Source of the DNA: Methylomicrobium sp.
GTDB taxonomy: Bacteria; Pseudomonadota; Gammaproteobacteria; Methylococcales; Methylomonadaceae
Assembly: GCA_018333785.1 (NCBI GenBank)
Contig: JAGXSU010000086.1
Span: 1 to 48,135, forward strand
DNA: 48,135 nucleotides
Reading direction: 5' to 3'
In this document: in pieces, positions 26,689 to 36,010 of the stretch
How positions within the stretch are numbered: position 1 is the stretch's first letter
Layout: each line of letters starts with the position of its first letter
Notes under the pieces: model-generated
Told to the model about the DNA's origin: nothing
What the model saw: only the letters and a program-made list of their open reading frames with translations
Database searches by the model: none
Translations under genes and position numbers: made by a program

Positions 26689-26707
26689 TGTTATATTTTA
26701 CAGAACA
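26689..26707. promoter_or_regulatory. Palindromic operator candidate, downstream copy
   Basis: TGTTATAT-TTT-ACAGAACA has the same spacer and six of eight arm positions pairing. It is one copy of a tandem pair with 26658-26676 (31 bp, about three helix turns). It overlaps the -35 of the candidate dabB promoter. Confidence 0.5.
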
Positions 26708-26725
26708 ATTATTTGCGAATAATAT
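26698..26725 (+). promoter_or_regulatory. Candidate promoter of the dabBA operon
   Basis: TTACAG (26698-26703), a 16-base spacer and TAATAT (26720-26725) lie 30 bases before the dabB start. The -35 lies within the downstream palindrome, which would suit control by a protein bound there. Confidence 0.4.
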
Positions 26726-26754
26726 GGCGTCAATAAATTTATTTGGAGATCGCC

Positions 26755-28365
26755 ATGAAATTGTTCGACCTGTTTAGCGCGGCTTGCGCAATAGCTCCCG
26801 CTTTGATCATGCTATTTGTTGCCTGGAGTGCGGGCTCCCTGCGGGGGGATCCCGACGATAATGGCAGAGGCCTCTGGGCTTTATTCACGTTTATGTCCAG
26901 TCTGGCTTTCCTGAGCACGCTGTTCACATTGAGTTTGCAGATTTTCGCCCCGCCTATTGGCGAAGGACCACTTAGCGGTTATGTGCCGGGACTGACGGTG
27001 AACGTGCTCGGCGGTCTGATCGCCGTGCTTGTCCAACTGCTGGGTATGGTGATTGGGGGATTCTCTGCACGCTATTTACAAGGCGAGCCCGATCAGATGC
27101 GCTTCATTGCAGGATTTGCAGGCGTTTTGGCAGCCGTGCATGTCCTGTTGCAGGCCAATCATTGGCTTGTGCTGATTGCGGCCTGGGCGCTAGCTGGCAA
27201 GGCCCTTCAAGGCTTGCTATGTTTCTACCCGGGGCGGCCCTTTGCTCTACTGGCCGCGTACAAGAAGCAAATTGCCGACCGAGCGGCTGATGCCTTACTC
27301 ATCATCGCTGCGGCATCGGCTTATCTGGACGTAGGCAGCGGCTCCATTTCTGACCTGTTGCGGCAGGTCGGTACCGAAGACGCTTCAATGGCATTGGAGA
27401 TCAGTGCTGTTTGCCTTGTACTGGCTGTGATCTTACGCACCGCGTTGTTGCCCGTTCACGGCTGGTTGATCCAGGTCATGGAAGCACCGACGCCAGTTTC
27501 AGCGCTACTGCATGCCGGGGTGGTTAATCTGGGAGGGTTTATCCTCATCCGCTTCTCCCCTCTGTTGGATGCGTCTTCGATCGCCCGCTGGCTGCTTGTG
27601 ATATTCGGGCTCGGCACCGCGCTGCTGGCTGGCTTCGTCATGCTGACGCGCATCAGCATCAAGGTTCGCCTAGCGTGGTCCACGGTCGCGCAGATGGGCT
27701 TCATGGTGCTCGAATGCGGCCTTGGGCTTTACCAACTGGCCATAATGCACCTGATCGGGCATTCGCTATACAAAGCCCACACCTTCCTTTCAGCTTCCAT
27801 GATCGTGCGGCAAACACGGTTACGGATGCTTCACGTTACAACCCCAACAAGACGAATCAGCCTGCTGGTGGCTCCACTGCTTTCATTTGCAGTTGTCGCG
27901 CTGGTGCAAAACCTAGTCCGCAGCACCGGCACGATCTGGCCTTGGTGGTGGAGTATCGTCCTTGCAGTGGCTTGGGCTCCCATGTTCTGGCTGCCTCTTA
28001 AAGTCGATGATGCGGCTCCGCCCACCTGGTATCGACTGCTTGCAGGCATTGGCATGTTGGTACTTCTGATGCTGGCGGCACTGCTGGCTCATGCCGTTCC
28101 TCTGGGGATAGGCAGCTCACCCCATCATTCGGCCGGCATCGTGGCCTTGGCAGGCATGAGCCTCATGTATGTGGGACTTGCGACTTTGCAGTGGCATCAG
28201 GGCTGTTGGGGCACATGGCGGCGGTGGAGCTATGCGGGGTTCTACATCGATGAGTTCTATACCCGCCTTGCGCTGAGACTGTGGCCAACAGGCTGGTTGA
28301 GCGCTACCTATCTCGCACGACAGCCTGACAGGTTGGCTACCGAAGCGACCAATGGCAAGCAATAA
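26755..28365 (+). CDS. dabB: DabB, membrane subunit of the inorganic-carbon transporter (NuoL-like)
   Basis: DabB is a proton- or cation-conducting membrane protein related to Complex I subunit NuoL. It energises DabA, so that CO2 is taken up and held as bicarbonate. From the ATG at 26755 (GGAG at 26745-26748; the in-frame TTG at 26743 is rejected) it has 536 residues with about a dozen hydrophobic segments. The core motif LLPVHGWLIQVMEAPTPVSALLHAGVVNLGGFIL is the antiporter-type signature. It lies 24 bases before dabA. The gene is GC-richer than its neighbours on either side. Confidence 0.92.
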   Translation: MKLFDLFSAACAIAPALIMLFVAWSAGSLRGDPDDNGRGLWALFTFMSSLAFLSTLFTLSLQIFAPPIGEGPLSGYVPGLTVNVLGGLIAVLVQLLGMVIGGFSARYLQGEPDQMRFIAGFAGVLAAVHVLLQANHWLVLIAAWALAGKALQGLLCFYPGRPFALLAAYKKQIADRAADALLIIAAASAYLDVGSGSISDLLRQVGTEDASMALEISAVCLVLAVILRTALLPVHGWLIQVMEAPTPVSALLHAGVVNLGGFILIRFSPLLDASSIARWLLVIFGLGTALLAGFVMLTRISIKVRLAWSTVAQMGFMVLECGLGLYQLAIMHLIGHSLYKAHTFLSASMIVRQTRLRMLHVTTPTRRISLLVAPLLSFAVVALVQNLVRSTGTIWPWWWSIVLAVAWAPMFWLPLKVDDAAPPTWYRLLAGIGMLVLLMLAALLAHAVPLGIGSSPHHSAGIVALAGMSLMYVGLATLQWHQGCWGTWRRWSYAGFYIDEFYTRLALRLWPTGWLSATYLARQPDRLATEATNGKQ

Positions 28366-28389
28366 AACCTTTTTGAGGAGAGCAAAATC

Positions 28390-30969
28390 GTGAATACCAT
28401 CGACACCAATAGCGCCAATATTTCTGAAGGAGCCGACCCTTTGTATCATTCTGCCTCTTTCCAAGACCACTATGAGCCGCACGCGGACAAGGTAACTGAA
28501 GCTCAAATCGATGCAGCCTGCGAGAAAGCCTGTCAGGCCATCGCGCCTGCATGGCCATTGGACCGCGCCATCGCAGTCAATCCGCACTGGGGGCGGATCA
28601 ATCGTCCTCTGCGGCAAGTCGCGGCACGTATGGCGTTGCTTGGAAGTATCAAGGTATTTCCCACGCGCGAATACTTGCGCGAAGCTTGGGCCAAGGGCCG
28701 CATAACCCAACAAGACCTATTTTATGCGCTAGCGACACTGCAGCACGGTGAAGATTGCGCAGATCAATGTATCGATGCCTTGGAACAGACGCCGGAGCTC
28801 GTGCAACTGCCACTGCTCATCGATGCGCTGGATGACGATCCGGCACGTCACACGCGTCTTTCCTGGCGGCAGGCAATTACCCAGCAGGTGAGTCAGACCT
28901 GCGCAGCTTTCTTTGACGAGCATCAGGCCGATTGGCAGCCCGTCCGAGGGCAGGGGCTCTATGTCTTCTGGCGGGATACTCTGACTCATGACCATGGGAT
29001 CGGCATGTTGATGGGCTTGCCCAATCTCGGCAAGGGATTGAGCGCGTTGCCCGCGACACGGCGAGATGCAGAGAAATGGGCCATGAATCGCCTAGGCCTT
29101 CCAGAGTGCGCCTATGCTGATTATCTGGAGGCTGTGCTGTTGACTGTCAATGGATGGGCGTCCTGGTGCGCCTATCTGGGGTGGCAGGCGAAACAGGAAG
29201 GCCGAAGCGACGATCATCTGCGTGACCTGCTGGCCATTCGGTTGGCCTGGGGTGCCGTTTTGCTTGAGTGCAAAGCCGGTTCATCCGCACAACATGCCTT
29301 TACCGCCTTGCATAAGACCTGGAGCCATGCCACGGTGTTGCTGGCGGACGCGGAACGTGCGTTGTGGGTCGATGAAGTTTGGCAGTTTGCTCTGGAGGCA
29401 GGTTATCAGCGACAACTGGCGATCAATCTCAGCATCGCTTCTCTCCGCCATACCCTTAAGTCGTCTCGATCGGAAGTCGAAGTGCAGGCCGCTTTCTGCA
29501 TCGACGTCCGCAGCGAGCGACTCCGTCGTGCCCTGGAAACAGCGTCGCCGTCGATACAGACCATCGGCTTTGCGGGCTTCTTCGGGCTACCCATCGCTTA
29601 CACACCGTTTGCGACGAACGCCCGCCGTCCTCAACTGCCGGGACTTCTTGCGCCGACATTGGAGGTTTCGGACTGTGTCGTGGCCGAGGAATCCGCAGGC
29701 AATGAGACTTCGGCCTGCGAGCAGTTCGCTGCCAAGCAGGCCCGTCTGCGCAGTTTTGCCTGGTCGACACAATGGCAGGCCAATAGTCGCTGGCCTGGGG
29801 CCGCGTTTTCTTTCGTTGAGGCCGCAGGATTAAGCTATCTAGGCAAACTGGCGGGCTGGTTGATCCCCTCTGAGCAACCGCGTCCCCATGACGATCTGGC
29901 TGGCATGCCTGCGCGCTACCGTTCGCTGTGCCGGCCAGCGCTGACCGGTCTCGATCTAAGCGACAAAGTGAATCTCGCCGCCAGAGTCCTGCACGCTATG
30001 GGGCTCGATCATGACCTGGCACCGCTAGTACTGCTGGTCGGCCACGGTAGCCAGAGCGTCAACAACGCTCACGCGGCGGCCCTCGACTGCGGCGCGTGCT
30101 GCGGCCAGACGGGTGAAGTGAATGCCCGCGTACTGGCACAACTCCTCAACGATACTGCCTTACGCGCAGGCTTGGCAGATAAGAATATCACCATACCGTC
30201 GGAAACCGTGTTTCTGGCTGCATTGCACAACACCACGACCGATGAAGTCGAATGGTTCGACCAGGACTTGCTGCCGTTTCAAGCGCTGGAAAGGTTCGGA
30301 CGCGTGCAGTCGGCTTTCGATTGCGCTTGTGATCAGGTAAGACGCGAGCGCGCACCCGGACTGTCGCTGGATCCGCGCGGCGGGCATGCATATCTGTTGG
30401 AACAGGTGCGTCGCCGAGCCAATGATGGCGCACAGACACGCCCTGAATGGGGCTTGGTCGGCAACGCCTCGTTCATCATCGCGCCCAGAAGCCTTACCCA
30501 ACACATTGTGTTGGATGGACGCACATTCCTGCACGACTACGATGCACAGAACGATCCAGACGGCAGCATACTGGAATTGCTGATGACTGCACCGATGCTG
30601 GTCACGCATTGGATCAACTGGCAATACCACGCGTCCACTTGCGATCCGGATCGTCTCGGCAGTGGCAACAAAGTGCTGCATAACGTGGTAGGTGGTCACA
30701 TCGGTGTTTTCGAAGGTAACGGCGGTGATTTGCGAATCGGCTTGTCCAAACAATCCTTGCACAATGGGAAGCAATGGATGCACGAACCGTTGCGTCTGAC
30801 GGTAGTCATCGATGCGCCAAGAGTCGCTATCGAGCGCGTGATTCAGCAGCACACCGTGTTGCAACAACTGATCAATCACGGCTGGTTGCACTTGTGGCAT
30901 TTCGGTGAAAAGGGACTCAGCCGTTACTCCGTCGGCGAATGGGATCAGCTCGGACTGATGACTCAATGA
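28390..30969 (+). CDS. dabA: DabA, beta-carbonic-anhydrase-like subunit of the inorganic-carbon transporter (DUF2309)
   Basis: DabA is a large peripheral protein that, with DabB, converts CO2 to bicarbonate in one direction. The 859 residues start at a GTG with GAGGAG about 9 bases upstream. The zinc-site motifs of the family are present: Cys and Asp in AAFCIDVRSERLRRALE (about 370 and 372), and His and Cys in LVGHGSQSVNNAHAAALDCG plus the CGACCG tract (about 551-570). The NPHWGR-like motif near residue 64 and the C-terminal HNVVGGHIGVFEGNGGDLR are family features. A 60-base sample (28561-28620) is 65% GC by hand count, against 43% in a kdpA sample (32281-32340). Confidence 0.95.
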   Translation: MNTIDTNSANISEGADPLYHSASFQDHYEPHADKVTEAQIDAACEKACQAIAPAWPLDRAIAVNPHWGRINRPLRQVAARMALLGSIKVFPTREYLREAWAKGRITQQDLFYALATLQHGEDCADQCIDALEQTPELVQLPLLIDALDDDPARHTRLSWRQAITQQVSQTCAAFFDEHQADWQPVRGQGLYVFWRDTLTHDHGIGMLMGLPNLGKGLSALPATRRDAEKWAMNRLGLPECAYADYLEAVLLTVNGWASWCAYLGWQAKQEGRSDDHLRDLLAIRLAWGAVLLECKAGSSAQHAFTALHKTWSHATVLLADAERALWVDEVWQFALEAGYQRQLAINLSIASLRHTLKSSRSEVEVQAAFCIDVRSERLRRALETASPSIQTIGFAGFFGLPIAYTPFATNARRPQLPGLLAPTLEVSDCVVAEESAGNETSACEQFAAKQARLRSFAWSTQWQANSRWPGAAFSFVEAAGLSYLGKLAGWLIPSEQPRPHDDLAGMPARYRSLCRPALTGLDLSDKVNLAARVLHAMGLDHDLAPLVLLVGHGSQSVNNAHAAALDCGACCGQTGEVNARVLAQLLNDTALRAGLADKNITIPSETVFLAALHNTTTDEVEWFDQDLLPFQALERFGRVQSAFDCACDQVRRERAPGLSLDPRGGHAYLLEQVRRRANDGAQTRPEWGLVGNASFIIAPRSLTQHIVLDGRTFLHDYDAQNDPDGSILELLMTAPMLVTHWINWQYHASTCDPDRLGSGNKVLHNVVGGHIGVFEGNGGDLRIGLSKQSLHNGKQWMHEPLRLTVVIDAPRVAIERVIQQHTVLQQLINHGWLHLWHFGEKGLSRYSVGEWDQLGLMTQ

Positions 30970-30991
30970 TTTACTTTACGGGAGGATGATC

Positions 30992-31245
30992 ATGAATCAA
31001 CAAACAGGCTTGCAACGCGATTACACCGGGGATAGTATCGAAAATAATCGATGGGACGAGTCCGCAACCTATTTCAGCCATCTCGATGCGCTGGAGGCTT
31101 AAGCACTGTTGATCCTGCTCGAGGTCGCGGCGGAAGGCCGCGCCTGCGCCCCTTGGGATCCAGCAACTCCTATCAATCCGTCACTCTGTTGGAAGCTAGC
31201 GCCAGCGTCAAAACGGTCACTTCAGGCACCCATGCCGGACTATTA
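30992..31245 (+). pseudogene. Interrupted ORF after dabA
   Basis: An ATG at 30992 with GGAGGA just upstream opens a 36-codon frame (MNQQTGLQRDYTGD..., ending LDALEA). It stops at TAA (31100-31102), yet the same frame continues open with ALLILLEVAAEGRACAPWD and on into the IS3 remnant. This looks like a third gene of the dab operon with a premature stop and a lost 3' end. I do not recognise the protein. A genuine 36-residue peptide is an alternative. Confidence 0.4.
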
Positions 31246-31661
31246 CGCGTCATCTATCGCCGACAGCGTGGGCGACGGCAAGAGCAACCTGATCGGTCGC
31301 CAGTTCGCTGTTTTCGTGTTCATAAACTTGCCAACCAACGATCTTGCGGCTGAAAATACCCATGAACAAATACCGGTAGAAAAACGGGCCTTTGAAGAGG
31401 CTGGCCAAATAGGTGATATCTCAACTCGCCAGTTGTTTGGGTGCCGTCGCGTTGATGGCTTTGGGCTTGTTTAGCTCGACAGGCATGACGGTGACTCACT
31501 TGTTTCGCCTCGCGAAGAATGCGGTAAATTGTCCACTCCTACACATAATACTCGCCGCGTTGCAATACTTTACTAAGCGCTTGATCTTTAAATTCTTCAC
31601 TATAACGGGGTTGCATTTTGTACCTCTATAAAATTATAGAGGCGACAACTATCCAGCTACA
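31245..31661 (-). mobile_element. Decayed IS3-family insertion sequence remnant
   Basis: On the minus strand an ORF starts at 31614-31616, MQPRYSEEFKDQALSKVLQR, as in IS3-type OrfA, and breaks after 25 codons. It then jumps to OrfB-like WTIYRILREAKQVSH and, after a frameshift, DITYLASLFKGPFFYRYLFM with GIFSRKIVGWQVYEHENSEL. A deletion removed the middle of OrfA and the start of OrfB, and the second catalytic Asp is Gly (codon at 31358-31360; usual DIFSRK). The terminus TGTAGCTGGATAGTTGTCGCC (21 bases, ending at 31661) is probably the IS end. A cTCTATA hairpin (31623-31642) precedes OrfA. The element is inactive. Confidence 0.75.
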
Positions 31662-31677
31662 GAGTGCTTACCCGATC

Positions 31678-31730
31678 TAATTCTACTTTGTAAGATTTCA
31701 GGTTTCACATGACTGAAGGTCGTCATTTCG
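31678..31730 (+). mobile_element. Truncated copy of the MITE-like element
   Basis: TAATTCTACTTTGTAAGATT here is identical to the reverse complement of the right end of the element at 10121-10311. The match continues to about base 31730 with two differences over 52 bases. No second terminal repeat is found, so it is a truncated copy. It starts 17 bases past the IS3 remnant end. Confidence 0.65.
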
Positions 31731-31822
31731 GCATGGATGGTTCGAAGCTCGCCATCCAAGGCACTGGGAGCGGACACAATAGGCCGTTAAAAGTTTTACA
31801 TTTTTTTTACAGCCTCTTTCAT

Positions 31823-31843
31823 CATTTTTACGACTTTTTTATC
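31823..31843 (+). promoter_or_regulatory. T-rich tract resembling the E. coli KdpE operator
   Basis: CATTTTTA-CGA-CTTTTTTATC is laid out like the T-rich KdpE-binding site of E. coli kdpFABC as I recall it (CATTTTTA-TA-CTTTTTTTAC). It lies about 85 bases before the 26-codon ORF. A second T-rich tract (ACATTTTTTTTACAG) is at about 31798. kdpDE is encoded just downstream in the same operon. Confidence 0.4.
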
Positions 31844-31928
31844 TCGTTCTCTGTACATTTAACTGCAGCCGATTCAGGGTGTTTGCGTCAGTTTCAGACG
31901 TTGATGTAATTTTCAAAGAGGTGTGGCT

Positions 31929-32009
31929 ATGAATGTAAGCTATCGAGTCGATCTCTTTACGATAGGCCGTCTATGGGGCGTTCGCAACAAGTTGCGGAGG
32001 AGGCAGTGA
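31929..32009 (+). CDS. Small ORF (26 codons) overlapping kdpF, possible leader peptide
   Basis: ATG at 31929 is preceded by GAGGTG at 31918-31923, a strong ribosome-binding site five bases away. The frame encodes [18 protein letters not shown] plus RNKLRRRQ and stops at TGA (32007-32009), which shares its A with the kdpF ATG (TGATG). The peptide is short with a basic C-terminus (RNKLRRRQ) and no membrane helix. I do not recognise it. Good Shine-Dalgarno spacing and coupling make it more likely translated than chance. Confidence 0.5.
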   Translation: MNVSYRVDLFTIGRLWGVRNKLRRRQ

Positions 32010-32098
32010 TGAGTTGGGTTTATCTTTTGAGCGGCGGTTTTGCACTGACCGTGCTGGTTTATCTGGTCTTGGCTTTGTTTTATCCGGAGAAATTCTGA
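32009..32098 (+). CDS. kdpF: KdpF, small subunit of the K+-transporting ATPase
   Basis: KdpF is a single-helix peptide that stabilises KdpFABC in the inner membrane. The 29 codons match the E. coli length of 29. The sequence is [20 protein letters not shown] followed by LALFYPEKF: one hydrophobic helix and the usual YPExF end. The stop overlaps the kdpA start (TGATG). GCGGAGGAGGC at 31995-32005 provides a strong ribosome-binding site. Confidence 0.93.
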   Translation: MSWVYLLSGGFALTVLVYLVLALFYPEKF

Positions 32099-33921
32099 TG
32101 ACCGCACAAGGTTTTCTGCAAATTTCAATTTACTTTATCGTATTGCTTGTCTCGGTCAAACCATTGGGTATTTACATGGCGCGAATCTATCAAGACGAGC
32201 CCGCTGTTTTGAACCGCTGGTTTTCCTGTGTCGAAATGCGGATTTATCGGCTTTGCGGCATCAAACCGGATTTGGACATGCGTTGGCAACACTACGCCTT
32301 AGCCTTGCTGGTTTTTAATTTACTGGGTTTACTAGTGGTTTATGGCTTACAGCGTTGTCAAGATCTGTTACCGCTGAATCCGCAACGTTTTTCTGCGGTA
32401 GCCCCGGACTCAGCCTTCAATACCGCGGTGAGTTTTGCTACAAACACTAACTGGCAGGGTTATGGCGGCGAAAACACGATGAGTTATCTCACTCAAATGC
32501 TCGGTCTGTCGGTACAGAATTTCCTGTCTGCCGCCAGCGGCATGGCGGTGCTCGTGGCCTTAATAAGGGGTTTCAGCCGACGAAACAGCAACAGTATCGG
32601 CAATTTCTGGGTGGATGTGACCCGTAGCACGCTGTATATCTTGCTGCCGCTGTCGTTTATTCTGGCTTTGGTGCTGGTCAATCAGGGAGTGGTGCAGACG
32701 TTTAAGCCTTATGCATCGGTAAGCTTGCAGGAAGTACTCACTTATCAAACGCCCAAAGTGGATGAATACGGTAAAGCTGTGGCCGATGCAGAAGGCAGGC
32801 CGCTCACCGAAATAGTAACAGTAAGCGAACAAAACCTGGCATTGGGGCCGGCGGCATCGCAAATCGCCATCAAACAACTGGGTACCAACGGCGGCGGCTT
32901 TTTTAGCGTCAACTCTGCTCATCCGTTTGAGAATCCGACACCGCTGACTAACTTTCTGGAAATGCTGGCCATTCTTTTAATACCCGCGGCACTGTGTTAC
33001 ACCTTCGGCTTGATGATAGGCGATACCCGGCAAGGCTGGTTAATACTCGGGGTAATGACGCTGGTATTAGCCGCTCTGGTTTTCGTGGCGGTGTCGGCCG
33101 AGCAAAACGGCAATCCGCTATTAACCGCTTCTGGTGTTGATCAACGTGCCTCGATTCAGCAAGCCGGCGGTAATATGGAGGGCAAGGAAGCCCGATTTGG
33201 TATTGCCAATTCGGCCTTGTGGGCTGTGCTGACCACGGCAGCGTCCAATGGTTCGGTCAACTCCATGCACGATTCCTTTACGCCGATTGGCGGTATGGTA
33301 CCGATGTGGTTGATGCAATTGGGAGAGGTGATCTTCGGAGGGGTGGGTTCCGGCCTATACGGAATGATTGTGTTTGCAATCGTTGCGGTATTTATTGCCG
33401 GTCTGATGATAGGTCGTACCCCGGAATATCTGGGTAAAAAGATAGAAGCCTATGAGATGAAAATGACGGCGCTGATCATTCTGATCCCCCCGTTTCTGGT
33501 CCTGGGCGGGACAGCGCTGGCATTGATGACCGATGCCGGTAAAGCCGCTATTTTCAATCCGGGGCCTCACGGTTTCAGTGAAGTGTTATACGCTTTCTCT
33601 TCGGCAGGCAACAATAATGGCAGCGCATTCGGCGGTCTGGCGGCCAATGTGCCGTTCTACAATTTTATGCTTGGGCTGGCGATGCTGATTTCCCGCTATG
33701 GCTTAATGATACCGGTGCTGGCCCTTGCCGGCTCTCTGGCGGCCAAAACGATTGTGCCGGTCGGAGCCGGTACTTTGCCCACTCACACCCCCCTGTTTGC
33801 TGTGTTGCTGATCATCACGGTGGTGATGGTCGGCGCGTTGACCTTTGTGCCGGCACTGGCTCTAGGTCCTGTCGTCGAGCACCTGCAAATGACCGGTCAT
33901 TACTCTTTTAACGCCAGGTAA
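32098..33921 (+). CDS. kdpA: K+-transporting ATPase subunit A (KdpA)
   Basis: KdpA is the potassium-channel-like subunit that selects K+. From the ATG at 32098 ([17 protein letters not shown], overlapping the kdpF stop) it has 607 residues. Upstream in-frame starts fall inside kdpF. The four filter regions are seen: [55 protein letters not shown] and [13 protein letters not shown]. About ten hydrophobic helices fill the rest. No defect is visible. Confidence 0.97.
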   Translation: MTAQGFLQISIYFIVLLVSVKPLGIYMARIYQDEPAVLNRWFSCVEMRIYRLCGIKPDLDMRWQHYALALLVFNLLGLLVVYGLQRCQDLLPLNPQRFSAVAPDSAFNTAVSFATNTNWQGYGGENTMSYLTQMLGLSVQNFLSAASGMAVLVALIRGFSRRNSNSIGNFWVDVTRSTLYILLPLSFILALVLVNQGVVQTFKPYASVSLQEVLTYQTPKVDEYGKAVADAEGRPLTEIVTVSEQNLALGPAASQIAIKQLGTNGGGFFSVNSAHPFENPTPLTNFLEMLAILLIPAALCYTFGLMIGDTRQGWLILGVMTLVLAALVFVAVSAEQNGNPLLTASGVDQRASIQQAGGNMEGKEARFGIANSALWAVLTTAASNGSVNSMHDSFTPIGGMVPMWLMQLGEVIFGGVGSGLYGMIVFAIVAVFIAGLMIGRTPEYLGKKIEAYEMKMTALIILIPPFLVLGGTALALMTDAGKAAIFNPGPHGFSEVLYAFSSAGNNNGSAFGGLAANVPFYNFMLGLAMLISRYGLMIPVLALAGSLAAKTIVPVGAGTLPTHTPLFAVLLIITVVMVGALTFVPALALGPVVEHLQMTGHYSFNAR

Positions 33922-33925
33922 TACT

Positions 33926-35998
33926 ATGACTAGCCCATCCGTTTCTACGTCTTTGATTAACCGACAACTATTTCAGCAAGCTTTGATCGATGCATTTGCC
34001 AAACTCACGCCAAGGCAGCAGTGGAAAAACCCGGTAATGTTTGTAGTCTACCTGGGCAGTCTGCTGACCAGTATTTTGTGGTTGCAAGCATTAAATGGTA
34101 AGAGTGATGAATCCGCCGGTTTTATCCTGCATATTTCGCTATGGCTTTGGTTTACCGTGCTATTTGCCAACTTCGCCGAAGCGATAGCCGAGGGTCGCAG
34201 TAAAGCCCAAGCGGCATTTTTACGCACCGCCAAGCGCGATATTGCCGCCAAAAAACTCGATGAACCCCGCTACGGCAGCAACTATTCCAAAATTGCCGGT
34301 TCCAGCTTGCGTAAAGATGATGTGGTGTTGATTGAAGCCGGAGATTATGTGCCGGGCGACGGCGAAGTGATAGAGGGGGTGGCGTCGGTAGACGAAAGCG
34401 CAATCACCGGCGAAAGCGCGCCGGTGATCCGCGAGTCGGGCGGAGACTTCAGTTCCGTTACCGGCGGCACGCGGGTCTTATCCGATTGGCTGGTCGTGAA
34501 GATTTCCACGAATCCCGGTGAAACCTTTCTGGATCGGATGATTGCTATGGTGGAATGCGCCAAACGCCAGAAAACTCCCAACGAAATCGCGCTGACCATT
34601 CTGCTGGTGGCTCTGTCCTTAGTCTTTCTGATGGCGACGGTAACGCTGCTGCCTTTCTCTTTATACAGTGTCGAAACTGCCGGTGCCGGTTCCCCCATCG
34701 GCATTACCGTGCTGGTAGCACTTTTAGTTTGTCTGATTCCTACCACCATCGGCGGTTTGCTGTCGGCTATCGGTGTTGCAGGTATTGGCCGGATGATGCA
34801 AAAGAATGTCATCGCTACTTCAGGCCGCGCCGTCGAAGCCGCCGGTGATGTTGATGTGCTGTTGCTGGACAAGACCGGCACCATTACCTTGGGTAATCGT
34901 CAAGCTTCAGGGTTCTTTCCTGTTAACGGGATTACCGATAAGGCATTGGCGGATGCCGCACAATTGGCCTCATTGGCTGATGAAACCCCGGAAGGCCGCA
35001 GTATCGTCGTGCTTGCCAAGCACAAAAACGGTTTACGTGAGCGGGATATTCATTCGCTGGGAGCGACTTTTGTTCACTTCAGCGCTCAAACCCGGATGAG
35101 CGGCGTCAATTTGCAAAGTCGTCAGATTCGCAAAGGCGCGGCGGATTCTATTCGTGCTTATATTGAAGAACAAGGGGGCAAGGTTCCACAAGAACTTAAA
35201 TCGCTGGTTGACGATGTGTCGCGTCGCGGCAGTACGCCCCTGGTGGTCTCGGAAGGCATGCAAGCTTTGGGGGTGATTGAGTTGAAAGACATCGTCAAGG
35301 GCGGCATCAAGGAGCGGTTTATTGAATTACGGCAGATGGGTATCAAAACCATCATGATCACCGGTGACAACCGGTTGACGGCTGCCGCCATTGCCGCAGA
35401 AGCCGGTGTCGACGACTTTCTGGCGGAAGCTACACCGGAGGCTAAACTCAGCTTGATTCGCCAATACCAGTCTGATGGCTGCTTGGTAGCGATGACGGGG
35501 GACGGCACCAATGACGCTCCGGCCTTGGCGCAAGCTGATGTGGCGGTGGCGATGAACAGCGGTACTCAGGCCGCAAAGGAAGCAGGCAACATGGTGGATC
35601 TGGATTCAAACCCGACCAAGTTGATCGAAATAGTCGAAACCGGCAAGCAAATGCTAATGACTCGTGGCGCGCTGACTACATTCAGCATTGCCAATGATGT
35701 CGCTAAATACTTTGCGATCATTCCTGCCGCTTTTGCTACAACCTATCCTGGCTTGAATGTACTGAATGTGATGGGATTAGCCACGCCATCCAGTGCAATT
35801 CTCTCGGCCGTGATTTTCAATGCGTTGATCATCATTGCCCTGATTCCGTTGGCCTTGAAAGGGATTAAATACCAGCCGGTAGGCGCCGAAAAACTGCTGC
35901 AAAACAATTTGCTGGTTTATGGGCTTGGTGGTTTGATCGTTCCGTTTGTCGGCATCAAGGGGATTGATCTTCTTTTAGTTGCAATGAATCTGGTGTAA
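33926..35998 (+). CDS. kdpB: K+-transporting P-type ATPase subunit B (KdpB)
   Basis: KdpB is the ATP-hydrolysing P-type ATPase of the Kdp pump. The 690-residue product has the actuator motif [17 protein letters not shown] (about residue 155), the phosphorylated Asp in [13 protein letters not shown] (about 312), the nucleotide-binding KGAADSIR region and the hinge motif [17 protein letters not shown] (about 520). The ATG follows kdpA by 4 bases. All catalytic motifs are intact. Confidence 0.98.
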   Translation: MTSPSVSTSLINRQLFQQALIDAFAKLTPRQQWKNPVMFVVYLGSLLTSILWLQALNGKSDESAGFILHISLWLWFTVLFANFAEAIAEGRSKAQAAFLRTAKRDIAAKKLDEPRYGSNYSKIAGSSLRKDDVVLIEAGDYVPGDGEVIEGVASVDESAITGESAPVIRESGGDFSSVTGGTRVLSDWLVVKISTNPGETFLDRMIAMVECAKRQKTPNEIALTILLVALSLVFLMATVTLLPFSLYSVETAGAGSPIGITVLVALLVCLIPTTIGGLLSAIGVAGIGRMMQKNVIATSGRAVEAAGDVDVLLLDKTGTITLGNRQASGFFPVNGITDKALADAAQLASLADETPEGRSIVVLAKHKNGLRERDIHSLGATFVHFSAQTRMSGVNLQSRQIRKGAADSIRAYIEEQGGKVPQELKSLVDDVSRRGSTPLVVSEGMQALGVIELKDIVKGGIKERFIELRQMGIKTIMITGDNRLTAAAIAAEAGVDDFLAEATPEAKLSLIRQYQSDGCLVAMTGDGTNDAPALAQADVAVAMNSGTQAAKEAGNMVDLDSNPTKLIEIVETGKQMLMTRGALTTFSIANDVAKYFAIIPAAFATTYPGLNVLNVMGLATPSSAILSAVIFNALIIIALIPLALKGIKYQPVGAEKLLQNNLLVYGLGGLIVPFVGIKGIDLLLVAMNLV

Positions 35999-36010
35999 GA
36001 GGAAGCCTCT

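Noticed and set aside
30160-30966. 268-codon antisense frame within dabA
   Set aside because: Overlaps conserved dabA motifs on the other strand; long antisense frames are expected in GC-rich coding DNA.
31109-31474. 121-codon plus-strand frame after dabA
   Set aside because: Its larger, later part is antisense to the IS3 transposase remnant; only its beginning is kept, as part of the interrupted ORF.
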